Source of the DNA: Oenanthe sinensis
Taxonomy: Eukaryota; Streptophyta; Magnoliopsida; Apiales; Apiaceae
Length of the DNA stretch: 64,000 nucleotides
Assembly (NCBI GenBank): GCA_028671895.1
Contig: CM053802.1
Span: 1,298,631 to 1,362,630, forward strand
Reading direction: 5' to 3'
Position numbers and translations under genes: made by a program. This document shows, piece after piece, positions 26,938 through 38,785 of this stretch (positions within the stretch are counted from its first letter, which is position 1; every line of letters starts with the position of its first letter). The notes under the pieces are model-generated. The model was given only the letters and a program-made list of their open reading frames with translations. It was not told the DNA's origin and searched no databases.

Positions 26938-27702
26938 ATGTCAAACCCTTGTCTCAATTCTAAAGTAACTATGAGTAATGCTGATGTTGATTCAAGAAAT
27001 GGATTAAATGCAAAGCCATTCAAGATCTTTATAGGCTATGATCCACGTGAAGACATTGCATACGAAGTCTGTCGTTATTCAATCCTCAAAAGATCTTCAA
27101 TACCTGTCGAAATCACTCCAATAAAACAATCACATTTGCGAGAGAAAGGTGTGTACTGGCGCGAAAGAGACAAGCTCCAAAGCACTGAATTTTCATTTAC
27201 GCGATTCTTGACGCCTTATTTAGCGAATTTTGATGGTTGGGCTCTGTTTATTGATTGCGATTTTTTGTACTTAGATGATGTTAAGAAGTTAGTTGATTTG
27301 ATTGATGATCAGTATGTTATAATGTGTGTACACCATGATTATACACCGAAAGAGACTACGAAAATGGATGGGGCTATACAAACTGTTTATCCGCGAAAGA
27401 ATTGGTCTTCGATGGTTTTGTATAATTGTGGACATTTTAAGAATAAGGTTTTGACTCCGGAGGTTGTGAATTTGCAGACTGGTGCCTATCTTCATAGGTT
27501 CCGGTGGTTGGATGATGATGAGATTGGGTCGGTGCATTTTGTTTGGAATTTTCTTGTGGGACATAATGATATGGATACGTATCCGAAAGCATTGCATTAT
27601 ACACTCGGAGGGCCTTGGTTTGAGGCTTGGAAGAATTGCGAGTATGCGGATAAATGGTTCAATGAGTTGGAGGAGTATAAGAAGGCCACAAGTAAAGAGT
27701 GA
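26938..27702 (+). CDS. CDI: CDI-like nucleotide-diphospho-sugar transferase-fold protein
   Basis: Single exon, 254 residues. The sequence KPFKIFIGYDPREDIAYEVC opens a GT-A-type fold, and FIDCDFLYLDD (around residues 103-113) is the DxD-type metal/nucleotide-sugar motif. YPRKNWSSMVLYNCGH, GAYLHRFRWL and LHYTLGGPWFEAW are further conserved blocks. It resembles Arabidopsis CDI (a small soluble nucleotide-diphospho-sugar transferase superfamily protein needed in pollen tube growth, as I recall). No signal peptide or membrane segment is seen. The acceptor sugar is unknown. Start: ATG 26938 gives a 12-residue extension before a second in-frame Met at 26971; either could be used. A 14-bp repeat overlapping the stop codon recurs at 27953, marking an insertion in the 3' UTR. 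Confidence 0.85.
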   Translation: MSNPCLNSKVTMSNADVDSRNGLNAKPFKIFIGYDPREDIAYEVCRYSILKRSSIPVEITPIKQSHLREKGVYWRERDKLQSTEFSFTRFLTPYLANFDGWALFIDCDFLYLDDVKKLVDLIDDQYVIMCVHHDYTPKETTKMDGAIQTVYPRKNWSSMVLYNCGHFKNKVLTPEVVNLQTGAYLHRFRWLDDDEIGSVHFVWNFLVGHNDMDTYPKALHYTLGGPWFEAWKNCEYADKWFNELEEYKKATSKE

Positions 27703-27709
27703 ATTAGGG

Positions 27710-27952
27710 GAGTTCAAGCCCTACCACAACATGTTTCTAGCTGGCCTAGCTACAAAGGATGTTTAGTCACGTCTTTATTCTGATGATTTTGTATTTAACA
27801 ATGGTTGATTGTTGAATCTTGTTTCTATGGGTGTAGTTGCTAGCTCGGTTGAGTTGGTAACATGAACTTCCTCCTTTTGTAGATGAGGTGGAGTTTAGAA
27901 TCCACCACTTAAATCTATAAAATTATATAATTAGCTAAAAATATAAAAAAAG
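27710..27952 (+). mobile_element. Probable tRNA-derived SINE in CDI 3' UTR
   Basis: A 14-bp exact direct repeat, AGAGTGAATTAGGG, flanks this segment at 27696-27709 and 27953-27966. The right copy follows an A-rich tail. Inside lies an A-box-like TAGCTCGGTTGAGTTGG at 27841-27857 and a B-box-like GTTTAGAATCC at 27893-27903 (9 of 11 to the GGTTCGAATCC consensus). The A-box sits ~130 bases from the left boundary, further in than in simple SINEs, so the 5' part may be composite. Confidence 0.5.
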
Positions 27953-28337
27953 AGAGTGAATTAGGGTGCTATGTAGAGGTTACTTCATTGCTGTTGAAGT
28001 GTTGAGTTGCATTGGTGTGTTGAAAGATGCTTCCAATTAACAAGTATGACTAATAATAATAATTGAAAAAAAAAGACTTACTTTTTAACCGCAGCATCAA
28101 ATGAATCGAAGATGACAAGAGGATGCTATCAGAATAAGAAAAAAGCAGGTTAGAAGAAAGAATGGCCTTGTACCAGCCACACAAGATGGTCGTGTCAAGT
28201 CTATTCAAAGTTTGTGTGTGTAAATTTTTGATGATGTAATTAATTTTTATACATGTAAAGTATACTTAAATTTATTCACGGTGTAAAATTTTTCTGAAAT
28301 TATTTGAATTTTTATTTTTGTAATGATACATATCATT

Positions 28338-28621
28338 AAGATTACGTTTGGTTGAGAATAATGTAATAAAGTAGAATGGAATCAAATTGAAATGAAACTA
28401 TGGAGGTAAAAGAAAGATTTGATAAAAAAAATAGGTATAGACTTTTTAACGAGAGTTGAGTTAAGAATGAATATAACTAAGAATGAAACATTTCCTTTCT
28501 AATATTAAATTAATAAGAATGAAATAGAAAAATAATTGAAAATTGTGAATATATATCTATAATTTAATTCAAATTTCATTTCATTTCCTCCAATTTCATT
28601 TCACAATCAAACATGACATAA
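28338..28621. mobile_element. MITE-like element upstream of VAS1
   Basis: Left end TTACGTTTGGTTGAGAAT and right end (reverse complement) GTCATGTTTGATTGTGAAA are imperfect inverted repeats, with AATGGAAT-type repeats inside, similar in style to the element at 8.4 kb. Non-coding. The remaining 27967-29202 interval holds only the VAS1 5' region. Confidence 0.4.
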
Positions 28622-29202
28622 ATTTCAAAAGAAATCTTGAATTTTAAAGTTTAATTTTTTAGAAAATTTGCAAAATTGTTTTAGAAATATATTTCTGAAT
28701 AACGCCCAAAATGCAATACTAGATGAGTAAATGAAAAAAAAGAGAAAGAGAGTCTCCTTGTGTGAAACGTGATCCACTAGAGTACAAAAGGGGTGAAATA
28801 TAAAGACAAAAGCACGGAAAGCAATAAACAAAACATAATCTACGCAGACCCGCAAACTTAGACACACACACACACATCTTTACATACAAAGCCTTCCATC
28901 TTTTCACGCTTCTTTCACCTGTTTTCGACGTTGATAGCCTCCTCCTCCTCCTCTGTTTCTACTTGATAATTTTACTTTCACAATTGAGAAAATTCAAACT
29001 TCATTTTATATTCTTTTTATCCAACAAAATTTACAGTTTAAAGTCTTGATTTTTAAGCAGTTTTGAAGTTTTGTGTTGGTAACACCCACCTCATTTTAAA
29101 AGGGTAGGTGAAAAAAGAAACCCCCTTTTGTTTTCTTGGGCTTATATTAGGTGGGTTGGTGATTTCTTGTGATTTCTGAGATTGAGAATCAAGAATTGAA
29201 AG

Positions 29203-32200
29203 ATGGGTTCTTATGGGATGCTTGCTAGGAGGGTTGTTCAGACTGAAACTCCTGTTATGGTTCAGGTATATTATATTATATTACTCTCTGCGCGTGTTTT
29301 TTTTTTCCTTTGGTAGATATCCAATTTGATTTTATGTGTTTTACTTTGCGTTTGCAGATACAAGAATTGATCCGTGGTATTAAAGATGCAATGTCTCTAG
29401 CTCAGGTTTGTTTATTGTTCCTAAAGTTACAAACTTTATTCATGCACTTGGGATGTTTATTAGGACTTATCAATTAGTCTGTTGAAACTTACTGAGTTTG
29501 TTATTGACAATGCCTGTCATTCCAGTCATAGTTTGTGAATTGCGATTATTAAATATTGAAAGTTAATATCTTTTACTTGTTTGCAGTTTGTATGTTAATT
29601 GTTTTGAATTTTTTTGCTTAGACAAGTTGTAGATACAGTTGTGTCATCTCCGGTAATTGATGTTCATTAAGAAATTTCCCTTATATACATGTGGAAGATG
29701 AATCGAGTTTAAAATTTTCTAATACTAAATATGTATGTTTCTATTAACTGCATTATAAACTGCTTACCTTTTACCCTTTTTCCATTTACTTGCGTACTTA
29801 TCTATTGTGTAGGGAGTCGTGTATTGGCAACCGCCTAAGGCAGCATTGGAAAAAGTAAAAGAGATTGTTTGGGAACCTTCAGTTAGTCGTTATGGTGCAG
29901 ATGAAGGTCTTCCCGAGCTTAGGGAAGCATTAGTTAAAAAGGTTAGTTATTATATATATTTATTGGTTAGATATGTTTGTGCTGTGTAAAAACTAGTCGC
30001 TCAGTTGCCTTTTATTAGCCAAGACAAGATCTTTGATTGTATAATTGTCAAGGTTTATGTTTCATTAAAAGATGTACTCTTACTTTTGATTTAGGCTACC
30101 TTATTTGATTGTTCTGGTCCGTTGAAATGTCTGGAAAGCTGTCTTAATTTTTTATTTTTTTCTGCAGTTGCATCAAGAAAATAAGCTTTGCAAATCTTCT
30201 GTGATGGTTACTGCTGGAGCAAATCAGGTAACAGCTGGTGGATTTTGATGTTCTATAATGGAATTCAGTACGGAGTTAGGATGGAAGGAACACAATATCA
30301 TCATACAAGAAAAGAGAAAAAAGTGAAGCAATTTTTAAAGCTGGCTAGTGAATGTTTTATCTTGATTTGTATATAAGGAATGAAACATAAATCAGCCCAC
30401 TTCCTGGTGATAAGGTTCTTGCATCCGGTTTTGATATAAATAGGTTTCATATTCTGTGTTTCTTCATTTGGTAGAACCTTCGTGACTAAGAAAGATCATT
30501 TTGACATCAAAGTTTATTATAAGCATAATATTCATTACCAGGAGTGTTACCTTCCTATATGATTCCTTGTATGTTCTCCCTTCCTCTGTTACATTCAATA
30601 AAAATTCTAGTTCATACATGTCGATGCAAGGTAGTGATATGCCCCAACTTGAACTGGGATGTTTTTGCTGACCTTATGGTTAATGGTCCTTCGTTTACAT
30701 GTTCAGATCTATCTGTTCTGCTAATCATTATGTCTATTAGTGTGTATGAAATAAATTTTTTGGCTTGCTCTCGAGTCTTGACTAATCATGTCAATATTGA
30801 TCCTGCAGGCATTTGTAAATATCGTCCTGACATTGTGCGATGCTGGGGATTCTGTAGTTATGTTTGCACCATATTATTTCAATGCATACATGTCATTCCA
30901 GATGACAGGTGTTACCAATATTCTTGTTGGTCCTGGTAATCCAGAGACACTTCACCCAGATGCAGGTGAGAAGGTTAATAGCATATTTAACATGTAGTAC
31001 TTTAAAAACTGCAGCTTCTGAAAATGGATATTAGTGTTGATGGCTTTTTACTTAATTTCTGGGGAATATTGAATGTTAATATATTTTCATGACCTGTCAT
31101 TTACCTTGAGCATCAGATATTAAGGTTCTTGTTACATCTGTTTCACAGGGATTTTATTGTTTTATTTGAAGTTATATCTAGTTCCAACTATAGATTTCTT
31201 AATAATACTGAAGTTTCTTTGTTATACCTTTGCTTTCTTGTTCAGTCCCTTGATACTGGGTTCAGCTTTCCCCAATGGAACGAAACAAAAGTATCTTATA
31301 TATTAAGAATTTAGCAGTGTTTCAGCATATCTTATACATTGTTAAGCTAATCGTGTCGTGAATTTTTATTATATTCGCATGGATATATTGTTGCTGTGTA
31401 ACCTGCCCTAAGGTAGGTAATTAAAGGTTGATTCGAGGTTTGAGATATATGAGTGGTGGTCACCAAGAAAATTTTGTTTTATATACCTTAAATTCCCAGG
31501 CAAATAACATGCTCCCTGTATTAATTATACATTGACCCTTCAATGCATTTTGTGCATTTTACAGTTATACGAAATCATATATATAATTCTTTACACTTAA
31601 TTTGAAAGTTACAGTATATATGCAAGTGCACAGAGAGAAATCAGTATATGGTTGTCAGTAGTCTCAATGGAATGTGTGTGTGTGTGTATTGTTTACTTCT
31701 CACATTGTGTTGAGTTTTGTACTTTCGTATGGGAGTTGTATATATTATTATTCTATTAGCCAAGATGCTCATTGTTGGTCTGGCTTCTGAAAGATCTTTC
31801 TCCAGTTTCATATTTCCTCACAAAATCAGCAGACCTCCACTTAATATCATGTTCATTACTGTATCTTGGTTTTCAGACTGGTTGAAAAGGATCTTACAGG
31901 AAACTAAACCAACACCCAAGCTTGTTACTGTTGTAAATCCAGGAAATCCTTCTGGTACCTACATTCCAGAGGCCCTGCTAAAGGTCTGTTTGTCTCTTAT
32001 GAATGTGTGATTCTATATCAAATAGCTCCTCTGAAGATCTTTAATCTTGATTTGTTTTCTTCTAAACTCTCTTATTTTTATTTTTTTCTTAAGTAGAGGA
32101 TATCAGATATCTGCAGAGATGCTGGATGTTGGCTTCTCGTAGATAACACATATGAGTAAGAATGCTGGGGTTTATTTTCATTACATGTTTACATGTTCTC

Positions 32201-33420
32201 CCTCAAAGAGGGCTTACCAATATTTACATTTAGGTACTTTATGTTTGATGGTCGAAAGCACTCATGTGTGGAGGGCAATCATGTTGTCAACATATTTTCC
32301 TTCTCCAAGGCGTATGGTATGATGGGATGGCGAGTTGGATATGTAAGTCATGACGTTAAAGCTTAGAAAGGAATTTGGTTTTATCAAATGCACTGTTTCT
32401 CTTTGATTAGAATGGCAGAGCTTCAAAAAACAGGGGAATATGCTTCCCTAGCTATATAAAATATTTTAATTACTATCTTTAAAAACGTATAGCAATTTAC
32501 ATTTGTTATTTGCATGTTAAAACTTCCATCTTAGTAAGATTTTCTTGAATTACAAGATTTATAAACCGAACCATATTATTCTCCCGATTAGCTATATGAT
32601 TTCTGTTGTTTTCTGCTCTTTTCTTTTCAAAAATATCCTGTTGCACTTGATTTCCAGTGTGCTAATCTTATGTGTAATTTGTTTTAAAATGTGTACTTGA
32701 TTAAAATACTTACAATATGTTGTTGGGTTGTATATAGGTTATTGAGTTTCACCTTTGGCCATTTTAATTTTGAACCTGTATATATGTAATCCATTTGTGA
32801 CCTGACCCCATATTTTAAACCCCATTCTGTTCATCACCCACATTTGCCTGCATGGCTGCATCACACCCTTTATTGGAGAAATTTTATCACTTTCTTTGTG
32901 TCAATATATATAATTATCTTATATTATGGTTAAGAGGAAGTACAAAAATATTATGTTCATTATGCAGATAGCATATCCTTCGGAAGTGGAAGGATTTGCA
33001 GCTCAACTTCTCAAAGTCCAAGACAACATACCCATATGTGCTTCTATAATCTCACAGCGGCTAGCACTTTATTCATTAGAAGTGGGACCAGAATGGGTCA
33101 CCGATCAAGTGAAAGAACTTGTCAAGAATCGAACAATTGTTCAAGAAGCATTGTCTCCCTTAGGAAAGGATGCTGTTAAAGGAGGAGAAGGTGCGATATA
33201 CTTATGGGCAAAGCTTCCTGAGAAATACATTGAAGATTTTGAAGTTGTTCGATGGCTAGCTCGTAAACACGGGGTTGTTTTGATTCCAGGAAGTGCGTGT
33301 GGTTGTCCTGGACATGTCAGGATTTCATTTGGAGGACTGTTGGAGAATGACTGTCTGCTTGCTTCAAAAAGGCTTAAGAAAGGATTAGAAGAGCTGGTAA
33401 CCAGCGGAATGTTGGAGTGA
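29203..33420 (+). CDS. VAS1: VAS1/ISS1-type aromatic aminotransferase (class I PLP)
   Basis: In Arabidopsis VAS1 (At1g80360) moves an amino group from Met to indole-3-pyruvate, lowering auxin and ethylene precursors at once; it acts in the cytosol. Exons 29203-29265, 29358-29405, 29813-29941, 30168-30227, 30809-30965, 31877-31983, 32097-32155, 32234-32342 and 32968-33420 sum to 1185 nt, 394 residues, the family's length. Seen: MGSYGMLARRV start, SRYGADEGLPELREAL, MVTAGANQAF, NPGNPSGTY, VDNTYEYFMFDGRK (Asp and Tyr near the PLP ring), and FSFSKAYGMMGWRVGY, in which Lys 233 is the Schiff-base lysine. RISFGG near the C-terminus supplies the carboxylate-binding Arg. No transit peptide. All junctions are GT-AG and the frame is unbroken. 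Several introns are long and AT-rich but gene-free. Confidence 0.94.
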
Positions 33421-34372
33421 TTGTTCGTTCAACAATTAACACAGATATTGGGATATACATTCACCAGATTGTGGTACTACACACTAGTGTATTGCTATTC
33501 AATAAACTGCTATTACTGCAGGAATTCATTTAAAAAGGGTAATACTTTGTGTTGTGTTTGTTTAGGGAAAAAAAGACGCTCCATCAAGAATGCGAGCACT
33601 CTCTATACATCAATTATGGAATTGTTGTGAACTTGTGAAAACATTGGAATGGTTGCAAACTTTTTTGTGATTCACAACTCTGATTCATAAGGTTGAAGTA
33701 AAATAGTCTGTTTAGTTTAAACACATGAGAAGTGGTTTCCAGAATGTGGATCAGCTTGAAAGAGATTTAATGATATCCTAGAAAATCAACAAATTAGTGG
33801 TCGTCTTAAATTATGATTAGGTGATTCCTCTCATATGTACATTTGTTGTCCTGTGGGAAAGGCATTCGCAGATGGTCGTTAAACGTCTTAAACATCTCCT
33901 TTATTTATTTAGCATCCTTTGCTATTTCCGTCCCGTTTCGTATTTGTCAGAAAATAAGAGACAATAAAACTATGCATAATATATCCCAACGGAGCTAATC
34001 ACTGGAACGAAAGTTCTATCAGTAGAATGCTAGCATTTCTATACATTGATATCAAGTTTTTCAGTTTTGGACGCTTAAAATTATAAAACTACCAGGAATT
34101 ATTCATAGGGGATTTAATTACTAAAGTTGTATCAGATTACTATAGTTCATATTTTCATTGCTGCTTGTTCTTGCTTCTCGTTATACAACTCATTTTAAGC
34201 CCAATCTTTATCAAAGTAGACGTCTCCATTATTTATTTTCATCTCTGTGTGCGTGTGTGTGTGTGTGTGTGTTTTTGATAGAATTACATAAATTTTACTT
34301 GTTGATATTGAAGGGTTCGAAAGCGACACTAATAATTAGATAGTTAATTTATGATACTGCAGGCACACTCGA
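33421..34372. other. Region between VAS1 and the broken EGF-like gene
   Basis: The first ~250 bases are probably VAS1 3' UTR. A (GT)n run is at about 34249-34272. I could not find the first exon (signal peptide and first EGF module) expected for the gene remnant that follows; a CGKG-like frame near 33855 is too short to call. Confidence 0.5.
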
Positions 34373-34568
34373 TTTTCAGTGTGGAACTGGAGCTCCACCA
34401 CCACCGCCTCCTCCACTCCCACCCTTCAAATCCTCAAGCCGTAAATTTTTAAACTTGTTTATCTTTTACGTAAAATTAATTGACAGGAACTATATAAATA
34501 CAATATAAGGAAAATCGATGAATATTAATTATTTTGCAGCTTGTAATCTCGTGTGGTGTGACAATCAA

Positions 34569-37157
34569 TACTAGAAAAACTGCAATAGATATCGGTTAAA
34601 AGTCCATGTCTTTGTAAAAACCGATCGATGTCTTTATCGGTGTAGAGAAAGGTACCCCTAAGACATCGGTTCCTAACCGATGTCTGAAAATGACTTGGAC
34701 ATCAAATGCCTAAAAAAAGTGATGTATGTACTGGTATTTAACATCAGTTTACAAGATAAAACTGATGTTTTGAGGAGGTATAGACATCAGTTTCATCTAC
34801 TAGCTAATGTGTGCATTTAAGTTAGACATCAGTTTTTAAGTCGCAGCTGTTGTATATTACAAACTTCCATATCAGTTTTTTTATTACAAATGATGTTAAG
34901 TTCTTCTTCTTTATATAAGGTACCCCTTTCTTCTTTATATAAGGTACCCCTGTATATTTTTTTCCACCAAAATGGCATCAATTACCAAACTAAAACCAAC
35001 TAATTCCAAAATTAACCAAGCAAAATTCCAACCAAAAAGAAGATCAAGCCTATAATAAAAATAAATGATATAACACCTGTATATAATCAACCAATGCAAG
35101 ACAAAAACTACATTAAAATGGTCCAAAAACATCCATACAACTTGTTCAACCATCTAACAATAGACAAGTACTGGAAAAACCACAGATACAAGCTTTCCGG
35201 AAGTTTGCTTCCGTATGAAGTGAACGACTGAATGTACAGATACAAGATTTCTGGAAATTATCAAAAAACTAACTATCCTTGAATTTATTTGGGTTTATAT
35301 CAACGCCAACAATCCTTGACGCACCAGCAATCCGAGCAACTTCAGCAGCCTTTTGTTTTTTTCCAAAAAATAAAAATACTATTAGTATATCCACAAGGCT
35401 CCTTTCATGCTCCTTTCATTCTAAGAGAATCTAACAGAACAATGAAATAACAAATGTATACTTACCACAAGGCTTACAGTTCCCAATCCGAAAATAGCAA
35501 CAATGGAACCCTTAGTGGGTTTTGCAACATTCAGGTCCGTGCCCATTCCTACACAAAAATGTATATACATAAAAGCATTAGGAAAACCATGCTGAGTTCA
35601 GGGTTCAGGCTTCCCATATAAATATAGAACAAGTAATATAAATAGTTGTGTGCCGGTCGATATACCACAACCAAGACCACACACTTTGTCGAGCGGAGCT
35701 TCGGGATTGATCTTTGCAACACAGCCAGCGTGAACAACAGGGTACACACTAAAGGTGGACATTCCAACCAAATGATATATTGGCCTGACATCTTTAGAGA
35801 ACATTGGCTTTTCATCACTTAGCATCACACCCCTCTCCAAGTTGATTATTAAAAGATCACACAAATTGCGACTATAGAGGTAAAAAGAAAAATCGATATA
35901 TACGCATAAAAAAATGCACACCACAAAGTCCAGAACATGTAATTAGCGTCATTATAGAACATAAATTTATTCTTCGGTATTCATATATTGCCAATTTAAA
36001 TTCAACATACCCTTCAGCTTCATGACCTAATATGCGAGGAAAAATAGGCAGCTGGCTTTGTGGCAAAAAAGCAAAACAATAGATACAAAACGGAGAAAAC
36101 AGATCTGTCCACCTAAACCGTTAAGCACACATCATGAGTGGCTTTAAGTTAATTAATTTGGTACCTCGGCTTCCCAAAAGTAAATATCAGAATGGCAAAG
36201 AGAGGTGAAATGAATCTTGATTCAAGCTTCCATTTTCTGTGGTGGTGCAACATCTACTTCCTCAATCACGAGTGACCTGCCTGCTTCCCAAGCCACAGTA
36301 GCTACAATATTTATTTAAACAATAAGTGATAGAATAAAATGTCCATACTCAATTTCTAAGATAAATGCATCACATTTATATTCAAATTATTTTTAAGGCT
36401 CACATCAAGTCAAGCTTTTTATACCATCATTTAAAGTAATTGAAGTCTCTGCAACAACAAGAATAACATACTCACATAGTTAAGTGTCCACGTTAAGCTA
36501 TCAAACTTAAACAAAAGGTTACAAGTCAATGATGCCAGTAAACAAAATCAAACAAAGCCAGTTTATGTTTAATTCATATGTTAAGCACAACTCAACAGAC
36601 AAAAAGCTTATATTCTACACACAAAAAGCTTGTAGCTGTAGAACCATATATTCCTAAAATAGCAAACAAAATCAAATTCAAAAGATCTGGCACAAATATA
36701 TAAACAAAATAGCAAACAGATACATACAAGACTAAACAAAATATATCCATGTAAACAATAATTATATGTAAACTACTCCCACAAATAACCACAAGACTAA
36801 ACAAACCCACAATTATATAAACACTCAACTGGGAACATATACAAACACATATTAAACAGAGATTCGACTAAAAAAGCTCGCAAACACATTCTAATTCAAA
36901 TGAACCAGTCAGGTTTACTTACCAGTTGAGCGAATTGAGCGAAGGGGGGAAATTTAGTAGATGTAGAAGGGGGAAGTGAAAAAAGCTGGATTTTTTTTAA
37001 TGACATGTCTAAAACGTCGGTTGTCGAAAACCCGATGTTAAAATAATAGAAAGACATCGGTTTAAAAAAAAAAATGATGTAACAGTTAACTTTAACATCG
37101 GTGGCTTTTTAGATCGATGTTAAAACCCTAATGTCTATGTGACAATTTCTAACAGTG
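34569..37157. mobile_element. CACTA-like DNA transposon carrying captured host DNA
   Basis: The left end TACTAGAAAAACTG and the right end in reverse complement CACTGTTAGAAATTGTC resemble CACTA termini. Both subterminal regions are packed with copies of ACATCGGTT/AACCGATGT in both orientations, the hallmark of CACTA elements. The interior has no transposase that I recognise, so it is non-autonomous. Instead it carries antisense alcohol dehydrogenase exons (35274-36301). The 3-bp flanks are CAA and AAG, occupying the same codon position in the interrupted exon, consistent with a diverged 3-bp duplication. Length ~2.59 kb. Confidence 0.7.
35274..36301 (-). pseudogene. Captured fragment of a zinc alcohol dehydrogenase gene (ADH class P)
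   Basis: Minus-strand blocks in gene order: 36301-36165 (VAWEAGRSLVIEEVDVAPPQ, then SLCHSDIYFWEAE), ~36047-36011 (QLPIFPRILGHEAEG, catalytic-zinc His region), ~35873-35659 (RPIYHLVGMSTFSVYPVVH, APLDKVCGLGCGISTG), ~35548-35466 (LNVAKPTKGSIVAIFGLG, the NAD-binding GxGxxG start) and 35350-35274 (AAEVARIAGASRIVGVDINP). Intron-like gaps with GT/AG borders are retained, so capture was at the DNA level. An in-frame TGA interrupts the first block (KMEA, stop, IKIHF), and the zinc-lobe exon is truncated. The 5'-most and 3'-most exons of ADH are absent. It cannot encode a working enzyme. Confidence 0.85.
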
Positions 37158-37826
37158 AAGGGATACTGTGTGGTAAATGAAATTAGCAATACCCACTACT
37201 GCTAATGTAGCCAAGGGTTTGCTAATTTGTTTGATAATCCCTCCTTCGCTTGTTTTGAACAGTGTAACTCTTTGTAACTCACGTACGGATGACTATAACA
37301 AATTTGAAGCTTAAGTAGCTAGCTTCGGTATAAACTTGTTACCCACAACTACATATTTAAAAAATAACTCACGTAGGCATTACTCTATTAAAGTTTGAAT
37401 TTTGAGGAGTTGTGTTCTCAGGCTACTTGGGTGCAGATTGTAAGAACCTGGGATTAGGGCTGCCACCGCCACCGCCACCTAGTACTAGTTCTGGCTCGCC
37501 AATAATTAAACGGTACGAAGGAACATGAAGCTGATACAAAAGGTCCACTTATTCGATTGATATATTATAAGTTCAAATATATATCAAATATGGCATGGCA
37601 TATATTGTTTCTTTCATATCTACAACAAGAAATTTAAGTGGGCTCATGACTGGTCCTGTTTTGTTGAAATAGTCAAGTCTTTTTCTTGGGTTTTAACTGT
37701 GCTATCAAACACTTGATAATACTCTTCTTCCATTTTTGGGCTGCAGGATCAAATGGAGCATCTGATAACATGAAGAACTTTCTAGCATTCATTATAACAT
37801 TAGTTTTTCAACTTGAATTTAGCTAG

Positions 37827-38711
37827 AGAGGCAACACAAAGTTTATGCCTGACTAACTTGTATACTATCGATTATCGAATATCTTTTTTTTTTGTCAAGA
37901 GTTTGAATTTTGTAAAATACCCGGTGCAATTATATTACACATCTTTTCTTATGCGAAAGTATTTCAAAATGTATGCAGCAAAATTAAAACGATAAAAATA
38001 TTAAAAAATAGAGGGAGTATGTACCTAAATTTTGCTTGTACTTTCAAAAAACAGAGGTTCTTTTCACAGAATTCTAAACTTGAATCGAATACAACCTACA
38101 CAGCATTATTATACAGTAATGTCATGGCTGCTGCTGTTGGGTCTATAGTGATTATGCGCCAGTGCCATAAAACCAAAAAAAATATACATGGTGAAAATTT
38201 CTGATCATTTTTCATCATAAGTTGTACGTGGCCTTTTGCTAACTTCACATTCACATGCGATCTTAATGGAGCTAGCATTTGGTTTTATAGAGAAGTAACG
38301 ACAGATAATTAAAGTATTAGCATGTGATTAAGATATGATAATTGGCCTACATAGATTAGGGACAGAAAGATTCTTGTACCTAGCTAGCTTGAGATGTTAA
38401 ATTAGAGAATTTGTCTTTGTCTAATAGAAATAAGACAAGACGATAGTGTATTATAGGGATAATGTTTGGTTATATATTCTTTGGAGTTTTGTCTAATGAC
38501 AATTAACCTCAAACTTCTTTTCACTTCATTTCTGGTATCCTTATCAACACACTTTCCCACGTTAAAATAATGTAATTGGCTTCGTTGAGAGTATTATTTA
38601 TGCAGTGTAGAAATATATAAATACATATATATAATTTAAATTAAATTAAAAAAAATCAGATTTTTCTATATTATATAACACTACAATCGAAGACATCCAT
38701 CCACTTTGCCC
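37827..38711. other. Gene-free region upstream of GA3ox
   Basis: No gene seen; presumed upstream regulatory DNA of GA3ox. The TATA box is listed separately. Confidence 0.5.
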
Positions 38712-38719
38712 TATATATA
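38712..38719 (+). promoter_or_regulatory. TATA box of GA3ox
   Basis: TATATATA 67-74 bases before the ATG at 38786, leaving room for a leader of about 40 bases. Confidence 0.6.
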
Positions 38720-38785
38720 CACTCCGTATCACTCATCTCTTCTCCTCTTTGACACACACATTGTATAGTATTACTAGCTTCATTC

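Larger units (their letters stand above)
34373..37826 (+). pseudogene. EGF-like, proline-rich, GPI-anchored 'notch-like' protein gene, broken
   Basis: Remnant of a plant family annotated as neurogenic locus notch-like, small secreted proteins with Cys-rich EGF-type modules and a GPI tail. Exon A 34373-34440 reads TLDFQCGTGAPPPPPPPLPP. Exon B begins at 34540 (PCNLVWCDN), is interrupted at 34568 by the CACTA-like element, and resumes at 37158-37263 (GYCVVNEISNTHYC, stop, CSQGFANLFDNPSFACFEQC). Exon C 37422-37512 reads YLGADCKNLGLGL then PPPPPPSTSSG. Exon D 37747-37826 reads SNGASDNMKNFLAFIITL and ends at TAG: a small-residue omega-site region followed by a hydrophobic tail, as in GPI signals. 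Splice phases agree across A-B, B-C and C-D. Besides the insertion, a TAA replaces the codon between two Cys in exon B, and no 5' exon was found. Family assignment is from memory; the exon logic is read directly. Confidence 0.7.

Noticed and set aside
27289..27717. 142-codon minus-strand frame opposite CDI
   Set aside because: It is an antisense shadow; CDI on the plus strand has recognisable motifs.
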